DNA of 64,000 nt from Botrytis cinerea B05.10 (GCF_000143535.2 NC_037311.1:2294001-2358000); one strand, 5' to 3'. Counted from the first letter of the stretch, positions 33,160 through 45,757 are shown. The notes: generated by a model from the letters alone, not told the origin. Translations and numbers: made by a program.

Positions 33160-35792
33160 AGTGGGTCCTTTTTTTTCTTATTGGTAGGACAGGATCGAAT
33201 GGGAATTGGGAACGGCAAAGGGAAAGAAACAAAGAATTTTGGAAGTATTCTGTATTTACGCGTATGGGCTGGTTGCGTTGGCGGGTTCTGCGGTAAAAAG
33301 GGATGGAATGGAATGGTTGGGATTGGATGGCTAAGGAGGAGGGAAACTAGGTTATAAGACTTGGGATTGAGGAATTGTCATCAAGGTCATGGTGGAGAAG
33401 GTATGGATGGATGGGTTTGATAAGATCTCCGCGATACTTTTGCTTGTGGAATCTGGGATTGAATGCAATGCAATGCGATGAAATGATCTCTTTTGTGGAT
33501 TTACTATTGGCTACTTAGGTATTGCCGAGTAGATATGTCCTGAATATGAAAACATTAGTTTTATGTTCGTTTTTATGTTCATGCTCATTTTAGTATTGTG
33601 AATTCGACCAGGCGGGTAGGAGTAGGAGATTTAATGGCTCAGTGTCACTGGGAGAGGGAACGAGAAGAAATGCAATATTGCTAGTGAGGCCATACCCGGG
33701 GGCAGATATCCTTTCATGTCAAGACTGGAAGAAATGGTCCCATTGACAATACCTCGATCATACAATTTATGTTCACGCTTACAACCTATCTAGTACTGTA
33801 CTCTCCGCCCATCCCCAGGCTCCACTCTATACACGAACATACTGGTAAGTAAATTATTGTATGATCTTATGTTTATATGCTGTGTTCTTTCTTCTTCGTT
33901 GCTGAATGTTATAGGAATGGAGAGGGGGGAAAGGGATACTTCCTCTCTTTACTTTGTCGAACATGGAGATATGAAGGGGGGGTAGACGGTTTATGTGGGG
34001 CACAAAAGGGGGTAGAGAGGGGTGGGAAGGGAAGAAGAAAGCGAGAACGAGAACAATTTTGCAATCAGACTAGTCCGCAGTATCCCAACCCGTCTTGAAA
34101 GATGATACATGGCGTTCAACGAAGCTAATTCGGATAATGCAATACGGAGCAAGCAGAGGGGGCTGCTAAAAATCGACCACTCAATATCCCATCTGACATC
34201 AAACTCAAATCTTAATAAGATCTTTTCACGGCGCTGCAAATGTGATTTCCGTTTCTAGATTTCGTCTCATCATCTATCGCGTTATTTCCGGGCATTTCTT
34301 TCACACTTCTCCAGTATCGGTATGCACCACTCCTCCCTCCTTCCCTATCCAGGTCCATCGAGTTGAACGCGACAACACAGACTAAGCCGCGCGTGCAACC
34401 CACGACCTCAAACTAGGAAGAAACACCCCAACGACCCATTCCGTAGATTCGTCATACCTTTAGAGAGCCAGGCAACGGCCAGAAAAGATACTGGCGAATG
34501 ACAAACAAGGTTTTCTCGCAACCAGATTTTCTTCTCCCTTGCCCCTCGCAGTATCTCTTCAGCCACCCCCAAGAATCTTGCGAAACATTTTACTTGCCTC
34601 TCGTGCCGCCGCCAGACAAACACACTGGATTATGCGGAAATCCTCCCTAACTCTTCCCACACGCATCTCCTGCAGCGAGATCACCCAGGACAAGTAGAAC
34701 TGAGCTATACAACCAGCCATACGCCTTTCAACAAATAGACCACGCGGTGTTTGATACGAACGCGCGCCGTTTCGAGCCTGCTAACCTGCGAGGAATGATC
34801 TAATACATACTTCTTCTGCTCGCATACAGTCAGTCTTCCAGTAAGACATAGCTCTGACCAGTCTACAGATGATATCGAGATACGCCGAACGGGATTCCGG
34901 ACGATCTATTGTTGAATCTGGCCAATGCAATGGCACATCCCTCGAGCCTGGCAACAGGGAGTACCGCGAGCGAAGCCCCAATCCAACGGTTTGGGGTGTA
35001 ATCCTGTCGACTAGGAGATGGGCCTCGCCTGCGGGTCGTAATTTGCCAAGGATCTTCGCGAGATTCTTGATGAAATTCATTTTCTGTGTCATTCTTTCTT
35101 CTGCTGACATATGATTGGGTTTCTTGCTGCCGTCATAGATTTGTTCGAACTTCAACGTGATTTTTCGCTATCGGTGTCGCTATACACTCAACCTCCTTCG
35201 CGTCGATACATGATGGGAAATCTTTTGGGGGAGTGGGATGTCTAAAATAGGTTAGGATCTTTAGATGGATTAGGGTTTCAGATGGATCGAAACTCTCGGG
35301 TGGATTGAGCATTGTAGTTGAATGGGAACATGCAGATGATTCGGAACTTTCACATGAATTGAACTTCCTAAATTCGTGGGCAATACAAACGTTCTCAACA
35401 TTCAGACCAGAAGACGTTATCCCTTTTTGCATGTTGGGATATTCGCGTATCAAAAGCTCGGTAATCTTGATGTGAATATCTTGGTTATTTACCCTCTAAA
35501 TAGGATGGCAAATATAAGCTTGAGTCTTGTGCAATGGACCGGCAATTTCAAACCACCAAACTACTATGGAATTTTAATGCTCTTTTCATTCTTCCTACTT
35601 CCTCGGTCCTTATATGACGCTAAATATAGCATACTAATAGCAAGGGAAACGCATTGCATCCCACGCCCTTTCTCATGCAATAGTCATAAATCTTATGCTC
35701 ATATTTCACATATTCTTATTTCATCATCTTTGTACTTGTCCTCTCATCTTGTAATATTCCTATGCTTCCTTCCTCCAAATGTCTCACACTTT
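33160..35792. other. 2.6 kb convergent intergenic region, no gene seen
   Basis: Between the stops of SLM1 and the threonyl-tRNA synthetase gene. Several ORFs of 60-176 codons exist, some opening with non-ATG codons, and none has a motif I recognise. A G-rich stretch (33976-34030) contains several runs of four or more G. The minus-strand ORF at 34781-35155 has protein-like composition but I cannot assign it. Confidence 0.45.
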
Positions 35793-38207
35793 TTAAGCAG
35801 CAGGAGCCGCAGCTGCCTCGACAGGCTTCGCTTCACCTGGGAAAGGATTATCCGACCTTCGCTCATCACGAAGTGCTGTGAGCTTCTCAATTGCTTCTTG
35901 CAATGAAACAGGCTTTCCTCGATCTTGACTCGAGGTGTCATCACGATTTCTAACATTGACTTCACGTCCCTTCATTTCGGTGTCGCCGACAACTTTTAAG
36001 GGCATTAGTATCAATTTATAAAAAGAGGCATGTTACTACTCACCAAAGATAAAGTTATATTGTGCCAATTGACCTGTACGGATCTTCTTTTGAAGAGTGT
36101 TGCCACTTAGGTCAACATCAATGAACATTTGTTGTTTGTGGAAGATGGATTGCACTTCCTTGGCATATTCAAAGTAACCAACTCCGACTGGAATAACGAG
36201 AATTTGTCGAGGACTCAACCAGAAAGGCCATTTACCAGCGAAATGCTCAATCAAGATAGCAGTGAAACGTTCGATACTACCTGCCATAGCTCGGTGAATC
36301 ATAACTGGTCTGGCGCATCCAGGGGTAAGTGGCTTGTACACTCTTTCCTTTGGTGGGGCATTTGGATCCTCTGGTTCGGTGGTCTTCTTTGGCTTGACGA
36401 CGGGCTCTTTGACGGCTTCTTCATCCTTCTTAGTTGGCACATCACCGGTATTGTATTCAAGTCCAAAGTTTTGAGGTAACTGGAAATCAAGTTGGATTGT
36501 AGCGCATTGCCATTCTCTCTTGAGGACATCGCAAATAGTGATATCAATCTTTGGGCCATAGAAAGCACCATCGCCCTCGTTGAGTACCCATGGTACTCCA
36601 CCATCAGTTGCCGCAAATTCGTCCAAAGCAGATCGGAGTTTCTCCTCTGCCATATCCCAAGTCTCGAGTTTACCCAAGTACTTCTCTGGACGAGTAGAGA
36701 GGTTCAGCTTGAAGGTGAAACCCAAAAGACCGTAAATAGCCTTGAGGAAGTCGAACAAACCAGTAATTTCATCCTTGATCTGGTCTTCCCTACAAAAGAT
36801 GTGGGCGTCGTCTTGCTGGAATCTTCTGACTCTAGTCAAACCAGTCAAAGCACCCGAAGCTTCATTACGATGAAGAACACCGAAGTCAGCAACTCGCCAA
36901 GGCAATTCTCTGTGACTGCGCTCGCGATGACCAAACATCAAGCAATGGCCAGGGCAGTTCATGGGCTTCAAAGCAAAAGTATCCTTCTCGACAGGGAATG
37001 TGAACATGTCATCCTTGTAATACGCCCAGTGACCGGAGGTTTTCCAGAGCTCGGAGTTATACATATTTGGTGTAATAACCTCTTCATAGCCGCGGGTCCA
37101 GTATTGCTCTCTCAAGAATGACATAATTGTGTTGTAGATACGAGCACCATGGGGCAACCACATGGCAGACCCAGGTGACATTTCGTGGAAGAAGAATAAT
37201 TCTTGATCCTTACCAAGTTTTCGGTGATCACGCTTTGCGGCCTCTTCGAGGAATTTCTTGTGCTCGGCCATTTGCTTTTTATCTGGGAATGAAACACCAT
37301 AAATTCTTTGCAAAGAGTCGTTCTCCTTATTTCCGAGGAAGTAAGATGCTGAGTTCTTCATGATAGCAAATGTCTCGATTCTGCCAGTGTTGGGGACGTG
37401 AGGGCCTCGACATAAATCGATAAGAGGTCCATTACGGTAAACAGTGGTGTTGGTTCCATCAGCGATCTTGTCCTTGATAATGTGTTGCTTGTATTTGTTG
37501 TCTTTGAACATCTCCAGAAGATCATCTTTAGAAAGAACTAGTCTCTCGAACTTTTGCTTCTCCTTGACAATTTGACCGACCAATGTCTCCAAGGGCTTCC
37601 AGTCTGCGTCAGTGACTGTTCCTTGATTTGGCAGACCCATCTCGTAATAGAAACCATTGTCGATTGGGGGGCCGATACACAAACTGCAACCAAATCGTCT
37701 TTCTGATGCTTCGCCCAAGATATGAGCACTAGAATGCCAGAAGACTCTCCTGCCCTCCTCGTTTTCGAAAGGGAGCAGTTCAAGTGTGCAATCCTTCTCT
37801 AAGGGTCGCTCCAAGTCCCACAATTGCTCAGAATCTCCATTCAATTTCGCAACAACGGTGCGCTTGAGGAGACTCTTCGAGATTCCCTCGGCGATTTGGG
37901 CGGGTGTGGTCTCCCAAGCAATACCCTCCTTAACAGATCCGTCCGCGAGAGTAATGGTGATGGGATCTCTTGGCTTTGCAGCAATCTCCGCATCGTATTT
38001 TGCCTTCAACTTGTCGAAAACTGCTATGCGATGGGCAATAAATTCTGGCGTTGGGTTGAGTTCTAAAGGTCCGGCATCGACCCCACTATCCCCTCCCTTT
38101 TCCTTCTTAGGCTTTGGTGCTTTGGGTGCTTTTGGTTTCTTCTCTCCAATGGCAACATTTTTGACACCCTCTGCCACCTTCTCAACTGCCTCCTTTGCCT
38201 GTTCCAT
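35793..38207 (-). CDS. THS1: Threonyl-tRNA synthetase, cytoplasmic
   Basis: Two exons (36044-38207, 35793-35992; 51-bp intron) encode 787 residues. The enzyme charges tRNA-Thr; it is a class II synthetase with an N2 editing domain. Layout: Lys/Pro-rich extension (1-45), TGS domain (~80-146), editing domain with HSSAH (158-162), second additional domain, catalytic core with the zinc-site peptide MNCPGHC and motif 2 residues ([24 protein letters not shown]), motif 3 near [13 protein letters not shown], and anticodon-binding domain from ~690. A Lys/Pro-rich insert sits between the core halves ([15 protein letters not shown]). No mitochondrial presequence is evident. The intron (GTGAGT...AAAAG) splits a Val codon before [17 protein letters not shown], and the extreme C-terminus is Ala-rich. 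Confidence 0.95.
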
Positions 38208-38505
38208 GGTGTTCAGAGGTAGGTTGTTATTCGAGGTTTGCTGTACTTGGGAGGAGTCAAGTACAACTAGACGGTGAACTCTTATGAATATTTTTATGAC
38301 TCCAATTATTGTAACGTTTGTCCCTCCTCACCTGGGCCGTGCACTCTGCAGATGACTAAGTTGTATCTGACCAATGAAAATCGTTCTCATTTTTGGCTCC
38401 ACGCTACCCAGTTTTCGCTTCGAATAATTTTTTGGAGAGCTTTAATTTTCGTACCTCTCCAACGATAACGCCAAAACACCCTCGAACAATCGCCAACATC
38501 AAACA
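38208..38505. promoter_or_regulatory. Bidirectional promoter THS1 / GAR1
   Basis: Only 298 bp separate the two divergent start codons, so both promoters and 5' UTRs must share this space. TCTAGTTGTACTTGACTCCT-type sequence flanks the THS1 side. No specific element was assigned. Both genes serve translation, which fits shared control, but that is inference. Confidence 0.6.
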
Positions 38506-39348
38506 ATGTCTTTCCGAGGCGGATCAAGAGGCGGTCGCGGTACCGGCGCAAATGCTGGTTTCAGTGGTGGTAGAGGAGGATTCGGTGGTCGTGGTGGAGG
38601 TACGTTAACACTCATTTGCGAATTTGAGCAGATCAATTTGTGCGCAATTGCTAACGATTTATACCAGGACGCGGCGGTTTCCAGCAAAGAGACAATGGTC
38701 CTCCAGCAGATGTATTTGGTATGATATTTCCTGTTCGCATTGTCAGAGCCAATTGCTAATTAGAAATAGCTATGGGATCTTTCCTCCATGCCAGTGAAGG
38801 AGAAATTGTCTGCGAATCTATCAATACTAAAATTCCTTACTTCAATGCGCCAATCTACCTAGAGAACAAGGTATTAATTCTAAATTCAAACCGATTTTGT
38901 AGAATATAGACTAACAACCAATTGATAGACCTCAATCGGTAAAGTCGACGAGATTCTCGGCCCCATTAACCAAGTTTACTTCACCATTAAGCCAACCGAA
39001 GGTATCCAAGCTACTTCATTCAAGACTGGCGACAAATTCTACATCGGCGGCGACAAACTTCTTCCTTTGGAGAAATTCCTTCCAAAGCCAAAGCCACCTC
39101 CAGGAGCACCAAAACCAAAGAGAGCTGGTGGTGCCAGAGGAGGTAGAGGAGGACCAATGAGAGGTGGACGAGGTGGTGGAAGAGGTGCACCACGTGGAGG
39201 AAGAGGTGGCTTCACACCAAGAGGTGGCAGTGGAGGATTCTCCAGAGGTGGCGGCGGTGGTGGTTTCTCTCGAGGAGGTGGTGGTTTCACTCCTCGAGGT
39301 GGTGCGAGAGGTGGATCGAGAGGTGGATTTTCCAGAGGTGGACGTTAA
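38506..39348 (+). CDS. GAR1: H/ACA snoRNP protein Gar1
   Basis: Four exons (38506-38599, 38668-38718, 38770-38870, 38929-39348) encode 221 residues. Gar1 is one of four core proteins of H/ACA RNPs that pseudouridylate rRNA in the nucleolus. The architecture is diagnostic: an N-terminal RGG domain ([11 protein letters not shown]), a central fold ([82 protein letters not shown]) and a long C-terminal RGG/RGGF domain. Introns are 68, 51 and 58 bp. The second has two possible acceptors six bases apart (TTAG and ATAG), both in frame. The downstream one is favoured because the branch-like CTAAT lies only a few bases before the first AG. Confidence 0.95.
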
Positions 39349-40203
39349 AAATGGTAGGATTAAGAATTGAAGTAGACCAAATCTGGGTATATGGCGTTTA
39401 AGGATATGTTTGTTGGTACGGCTTGGGCTGCTGCGAACTTCTGTGCAAAAATTGTACTTTCTTAGTCAATAGTCGGTGGACGATAGGAAAATCATGAAGC
39501 TTCGGGCAACATATTACACATACTTCACCAAAGAGAACCTGATCTAATTTGAGATCAAGCACTCGCCCAGAGATTGCAGATCGAAAAGCCTCCAGTCACG
39601 TTATCTTCTCTATATATTTGGCCTTCATCTGATGTTAGAGACACTCATCTTGTCCAAAGAACGTCCCCTGAGAGTGTCTCGAATATCTAGCTAGGCCTTC
39701 GATCCTATACATATCCTAGGTACCTAATTTTTTGATTACCAACACAAAAATGTACATGGTCCTTTTCGCTTTCCATGGCACAGAAATCAGCAATTCATTA
39801 CCTTGTGATTTAATTACAAGATGCAGCAACTTTTTTATTCACTGTTGATATGTTGTGTAGAAATGACTATACGTTTATACTTTTGATTGTCAAATTCCTT
39901 GTTCGGGTGATGGCGGAGTGGAGTTTCAACCATCGGGTATAATAGAAAAACACTATAAGAACTACATCATCGTCTCATGGCGATATAAACCAACGATTTC
40001 TTCACTTGCACATGATCGTTATATATAACTTGAAAAGAGAACTGCATTCAATAGGTGTATTTGCGCCAATTCATAAACTTCAAGGTATCATAATACATGC
40101 TTCATCTCCACCCAACCACCAAACCGGGTATGTCTATTACCATCCCTTTCCATCGCTTTCCTCCCTTCATAATCCACACTCGATTCCCAGCATAATGTTT
40201 CAA
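39349..40203. other. Convergent intergenic region (GAR1 / PS synthase 3' flanks)
   Basis: 855 bp between stops of converging genes. No credible ORF, no tandem repeat of note. Confidence 0.5.
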
Positions 40204-41130
40204 TCATGGCTTAGGAATATGAATGGTCTTACTGGTCATCATGCAGCCCCAAAGAACAAAAAGTCCCACGACAGGATGGAATTCAAAAATGGTACCAGTG
40301 CCCACTGTTCCTAATGGTATGTTGTCCAAGATCCAGCCCTTGGATACCCAGTATGCCATTAATGCGGCAATGGAGAGGGAAGTAGGGATCGGCGTGCCTT
40401 CGAAATATTTACTCTTTCCAGTGGCATCCTTAGGAACATTTGCTACGGTGATATTGAAGCGAGCGAGACGGGTGAGACCGCAGAGGACGAAGAAAGTAAG
40501 GAAGAGGTGATCGAGAGGAGTACGAATACCGATAGCAAAAGCTGCAGCGGCGGGAGAAACGCCAAAGGAGACCTACAGTAGAAATTGTTAGAATCATAAT
40601 CCCGATACGCATGAAAGTAGAAGGAGGGACTGTACCAAATCCGCCAAAGAATCCAATTCCTGACCCATCATACTACTCTTCTTTCTCCACCTTGCAACTT
40701 TCCCATCCATGAAATCGAAGAACAATCCAAAAGGCATAAAAGCTAAGGCCGCCCAGAGGTTTCCGTGCGCATCTGATGGCCCCAGACAATATCGCATCGA
40801 GGCAAATACAGACATAACACCACAGAAGCCTGATTCGTAGCAGTTAGCAAACTTGTGCGAGAGACTTTTGGACAAGTAGAATTACCATTGAGTTCGGTGA
40901 TCAAATCCGCAAGATGCAACATCTTAATCATGGAGAAGTGCCCTGTATCTTTCTCTAACAATCTCTTCTGTTTATCTATAGCTGGAGCATCCGTCAGCAC
41001 ACGATTCAATAGTATTAAATCAATCTATTGACCCAGGAGGGGGAGGGGCAATTATAATCATACCTGGCCCACCAACTGTTGAGTCCTTTGTTGTGCCATT
41101 TGCGGCATTGCCGCTATTTCTTTTCGACAT
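40204..41130 (-). CDS. CHO1: CDP-diacylglycerol--serine O-phosphatidyltransferase
   Basis: Four exons (41064-41130, 40886-40981, 40636-40829, 40204-40572) encode 241 residues. The enzyme makes phosphatidylserine from CDP-DAG and serine in the ER membrane. The CDP-alcohol phosphotransferase signature is complete: Asp96-Gly97, Ala100-Arg101, Gly110, Asp114 and Asp118 in [20 protein letters not shown]. Before it comes [22 protein letters not shown], a conserved start of fungal PS synthases. Hydrophobic segments ([44 protein letters not shown]) fit a multi-pass membrane protein. Introns are 82, 56 and 63 bp with canonical ends. The start at 41130 (MSKRNSGN) is chosen because it alone joins exon 2 in frame; an upstream ATG opens a different frame (separate entry). 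Confidence 0.92.
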
Positions 41131-41276
41131 CTGAGATATATTGACTCACACTGAGTAGGTGAGGCGTATAAGAAAGTGAGGGTATCGTGAGGTTGTTGTT
41201 TTTGAGCCTTTTCGGGGAGGAGTGGTTTTCTAGGTTTGTTTTCTTTTTGTTTGAAGAGCTTGGTTTTATCAGCCAT
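41058..41276 (-). other. Overlapping upstream ORF in front of the PS synthase
   Basis: An ATG at 41276 opens a 72-codon frame (MADKTKLFKQKENK...) running past the PS synthase ATG at 41130 in another frame, ending at a TGA at 41058-41060 inside the first intron. On a spliced mRNA the reading would continue into exon 2 instead. If the transcript begins upstream of 41276 this frame would compete with the main start. I see no family similarity; it may simply be untranscribed or unused. Confidence 0.4.
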
Positions 41277-41815
41277 GACGTTGAGGGATCGCCAAGCCAC
41301 AGCTGAACAAGGGGCTTGAGCAAACCTTAAACACCAACAGTACTTGTCACTTATTGCCTTGGAAGGAATCTGAAAGGATTGCACAGCCTTTTTACCATAT
41401 GGACAAATATCGAATTCCGCCTGTTCATTTGTTACACACATCAGTTTTTGGATATCCAATCATGTACTTGGTGATACAATCATTCTTGTCAAGAACTTTG
41501 AGGAGGACTCGGAAAACATGCAACTCATAGATACATCTCACAGAGTATTTCACAGTTATATTCCGCAATCACTTCAATCAAGACTGTCAGGAACTGGAAA
41601 ATCTGTCATTTATTCTAAAACGCCTCTATAGATATGCCCAAGTTACGCCATCCGCACTCAAGCTTTTACCTAGGTATTGTTACTAACCACCCCGAGAAAT
41701 AAATATCAAAGAATAAACGGTAATCTGTAAAACCGTTCTAGCCACGTCTTCCCAAACCAAATTATACAATATTAATGCGTACCATTCGCTTCCCCCAGCG
41801 ATTGCCTTCATTTTT
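41131..41815. other. Intergenic: PS synthase upstream region and metallopeptidase 3' flank
   Basis: 685 bp between two minus-strand genes. Apart from the overlapping upstream ORF there is nothing recognisable. Confidence 0.45.
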
Positions 41816-44708
41816 TTACCGAGTAAGAATGATACCAAACCCATCAATCCATGATGCACATGATCCTGAAACGCCTGCAATAGTGTATCCTCTCGGGGGT
41901 ATCAAAGTATGCCTGGAAGTGTTAGTGAGATCTCATGTGAATAGCCAGATGTAACAATATGAACTATTGTAAGTCCTAACAACTAATTTGATATAGCACC
42001 GGCGCAGGATGGAAAAATACTAACCCAGAACCACCAGCAGGGTTTCCAAAAACCTGGGACTTCCTGCCTAAACTAGTCATAATTGCAATTCCGTCCAACC
42101 ACAACCCACTTCTAACGTAAAATCCAGTAATGTACTCTCCACGACGTGTATCTAACAGAGTATTAGTAATCCAGGCGGAACATTTGGGGACTCTGGTCAC
42201 ATACCAAGACTAAAATCTGCAGGTGATCCACCCCTCTTGCCAAAAAGCTGAGAGGTCGCATCTTCATATATAAACTCTATACCATCGAGAGCGAAGCCCG
42301 CCCAACTATAATGCAAGTCAGTGATCTTACTTAGGTGAATTATCTTGAAAAATCTGAGAATGGCGATCCCATATGGTCCTTCTAGCCGCATTGAAGTGCG
42401 ATTTTTACTTACACCCTCACTTGTATCATCAGTTTCGTTTGATGAATTGAACTGTCAAATACGACTTCTTGTGGCTGAGTTCCATCCATCTGCGATGCAC
42501 CCAGCTTACTGCTTCTAAAACCCATCTGTCCATTCTTCAATTTTAGCCTACTAGCCTTTGAGACTAGCTGAGCAAAGTCATCAACATCATGGCTGCCACC
42601 GGCGAATGACTTTACAGATATCTTCAGTTTCGATTTTCGGCGGTCTTCGGGTAATTGATTTCTTAAATCTTGCTCTGTAAGAGAAATTTGTCGTTGAATG
42701 GGCCCATTGTCATTCCCATCTCCAAACTCTTGCCAATTGTGGCAAAGATCTTCGCCGTCCGTAAATATTTCAAGGAAAGCCACCCCAGATGCCGCTGTAA
42801 TTATCACACTTCCATTATCCACAGGCCATACTTGGACGGAGTCATCGTTAGCTCGCGGAGGATCTATGGGAAGTGCGAATGATGGGTGACTTCGAAAGCG
42901 TAGAGTGTCCAGTCTATGCCATGTGCATTCGTCTCTCGGCAAAACCAACCCTCCCTTCGATCTGGTGCGTGTTGAATAAGGTTCTCTGGTGGTAAATGAT
43001 CGATTCAACGTGACGTAGTCCCGAAGCATTACCCCATTCTCTTGATGGGGGCATCCAAACAAATGGCCTACTTCATGTAAGTGTGCACCTATTCCGATGT
43101 TGGCAGCCTCCCAGTTGCTGCCAGATTCATTACAGTCATTTGCCACAAAATTAGTATCAGTGGTTGTACAATCAGAGAACGCTGGCACAACTTCTTCGAG
43201 GGTAGATGGATAACTTTGTAATGCCTGACTGCCAAAAATAGCTAGTTGAAGCTCGCCGCCTCCACCTCCAAGGGCCGCGTGACCAGTAATCATGTTGTGC
43301 TGTTTCTCCCAATGAGCATCCAGGAGGAGGACTGTCACATACTGTTTCTGACCTGGCTGGGGCTTAAAATAATTCTTGACATCTTCACTGGCGAATGAAA
43401 ATAGATCGCCTCGGCGGGCACCATTTTCATTCTGCTGGGCGACATCAAGATGCCGAAGTTCGGCAACAGTCTTAGAGCTCCGAATAACATGGATTTTGGC
43501 TTCACTTCGCATAGTCCCAGCTTCCCGGTCTCTGTAATTCGAGGTACCCGTAATCCACTCTTCTTCGAACCTAAATGTCCTCCTGCCAAGCTTATTTCGG
43601 TACATCTGCTCAGCGGTAAATGCTTGCCATCTGCTAACCATTAGCTCGTTCTCTTTAGGCAAAGAAGATAGGTATTGAGATTGAAACTGATGGAGAAACA
43701 AGGGTTGAGCTAATGGTTATGGCCTCGCCCCCTCCCCTCCAAACAGAAAATTTGTTCCCAGAGCTACTGATTCCACAGGAAGATGCTCGTTGCCAATTCT
43801 AGCAACAATAACTTGGCTAGTGACCAGTAGGATAGTGAAAATTTATAGAAATGAGAAAATGAGAAATATACTTACAGATAAGCGGCCATTCTAAATTTTC
43901 GTATGGCAGTATCCAGGCCATTGCCTTCTCTCTCGATGCGCGAAGGAACAGCATCGAATGTGCCGGGTGAATCTTTTCCGAGCAGTATAACCAATTGAAG
44001 CGGAGGATTTGTAAGAGTAGGCAGCATGTGAAGAGTGAGGAAGGAGGAGTGGACAGGATTAGGAGAGTTGCTGTTCGCGAGTTTCGGGGATGTGAAATCA
44101 AATCTCAATCTATTAGGTCCCGGGGTAAGGTAAACAAGTGCCTTAAAATGAGACTCGGAGACTGGCCAGTATGTTGGAGGAAATCCATCGTCAAGACGAG
44201 TGACTGTGAGCGTTCCATCTATCTGAACTTCTGATGGATCCGATATTGTGCCATATATCGATAAGACCTTTTGGTATACCTGTTTGATGTATGTTAGCTT
44301 CACCAATCCTGTAGCTCTGATAGGAAAGCTTACCCATGTGTTATCAGTGATAGATAGAATTCGCGGCGAATATGGCGAGACGGGCAAAGCCGACTTTGAA
44401 GAAGGGGATCCAACACCCGACATCCCAGATACACTATGTCTATTTGATCCGGTAGTAGAAACAATTGGTCGAGTTGCTCCCATACCGTTGAGGTTCGATG
44501 AGGACTGTGAATTCGTCATTGCTGGTGGGGTTGTAGCGCCATAAGAAGAATTCAAGGATATTTGCGATTTACTCGAAGTGAATGTGTTGCTTCGAGGGGC
44601 GCTCCCACCACTCGCATTGCTACCAGTAGATTCACCTGTGCTGGAGTCGGTTGTTTTTGCGCCGGACTTGGAGCGCCTCTTAAAGTCCTTCAAAAAGGAA
44701 GGGGCCAT
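41816..44708 (-). CDS. Putative zinc metallopeptidase with jacalin-like C-terminal domain
   Basis: Six exons (44334-44708, 43876-44279, 42413-43630, 42205-42305, 42025-42151, 41816-41912) encode 773 residues. It resembles the fungal putative peptidase family containing S. pombe SPAC607.06c and yeast YIL108W, whose role is unknown. The N-terminus is Ser/Gly-rich. After a DNTW|VYQKVLSIYG region, the catalytic site HEVGHLFGCPH (His445, Glu446, His449, Gly452, His455) is a full metzincin HExxHxxGxxH. The last ~130 residues (FALDGIEFIYED, GEYITGFYVRSGLWLDGIAI, WIDGFGIIL) look like a jacalin-type beta-prism. There is no signal peptide. Intron 1 (44280-44333, 54 bp) is stop-free and divisible by three but has GTAAGC, GCTAAC and CAG and interrupts a conserved block, so it is treated as spliced. 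Intron 2 is unusually long (245 bp). Confidence 0.87.
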
Positions 44709-45381
44709 AATATAGCTCGAGCAAGGAGCGTAGCTGAAGACAAGGTCTCCTGGTTAGTTAGCTTGCGACGGTTGGATATCAAATCGAAGAGGGCATTGAA
44801 GCAATCCTTCGGGATTGATGACAGCGGAGATGATGGCAGACCTTTGGTGGTATTTTATTCAAGGGAGTGCTTCCCTCGACTGGCCGTAGTTGGAAACGAG
44901 GAGTGCTAATTTTGGGACTGAAGTGACGAAGCTTCTTTCTTGATGTTCCTGATGGGCGGCCAAGAGGAAAGAGGTTCTCCAGGGATGTTTGATCAATGGG
45001 GAATCAGAGAAGGCAGATCCTTTTTCCGAAAGGCAAAACGAAGGTGTGAATGGTGGTTGTGAATGTTCCCAATATATTTGATGGATTTAACGTTTTCCAA
45101 TCAGTCAAGCATGGCTGAGCGCTCGTATCAAAAGCAGATGAGATGGACAATAACAACAAAGAGAACGAGTGTGGGATGGATGAGCTCGGAAACGATATCA
45201 AGGAGGATTTTTCAAGAGCATGCGAGATTATTATTATTATTGCTGTTGTTATTATTACGTGTAGATTGCAAGAGAGGGCTGGGAGTTGGTCAATTGAGTA
45301 GAAATTGGAAGAGAAAACAGGCAATGAGCTAGATGATCTTTAATTCATTGGAAAATACGTAGTGTGGGACGCAGGTGGAGG

Positions 45382-45473
45382 GCAGATGGTAGATGGTAGA
45401 TGGTAGATGGTAGATGGTAGATGGTAGATGGTGGATGGTGGATGGTGGATGGTGGATATGGTGGATGGTGGAT
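45382..45473. repeat. AGATGGT/GGATGGT heptamer array
   Basis: About six AGATGGT copies followed by about six GGATGGT copies, with one short interruption near 45457. Confidence 0.92.
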
Positions 45474-45677
45474 GAGTGGAACGGTTAGAGATGAAGTTGG
45501 TTGCTAGGGCGGTAGTTTAGTCGCAAGTAGAAAGTAGGTGCAGGTGGTACGTGATGGCACAAAAGTAAGGAGCAGATAAGAAATACTATGCCTACATGCG
45601 TACCTAGTACGTCCGCACCGATAGATGGCCACCACCTGTGTGCAAATGCAAATGCAAATGCAAATAAAACTGCAAAT

Positions 45678-45757
45678 ACAACCAACACAATCAACACAAC
45701 CAACACAATCAACACAACCAACACAATCAACACAACCAACACAATCAACACAATCAT
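45678..45757. repeat. Alternating 9-mers ACACAATCA / ACACAACCA
   Basis: Nine-base units differing by T/C alternate over ~80 bp, giving an 18-bp higher-order period. A short GCAAAT hexamer run (45642-45668) precedes it. Confidence 0.9.

Noticed and set aside
34370..34415. tRNA-like sequence on the minus strand (GGTTGCACGCG region)
   Set aside because: No GGTTCRANYCC T-arm, no matching acceptor stem and no A box at the right spacing.
34781..35453. Minus-strand ORFs with protein-like composition between SLM1 and THS1
   Set aside because: The 34781-35155 frame opens with TTG rather than ATG, no splice join gives a longer recognisable product, and no family motif is seen. Could be a relic, but unsupported.
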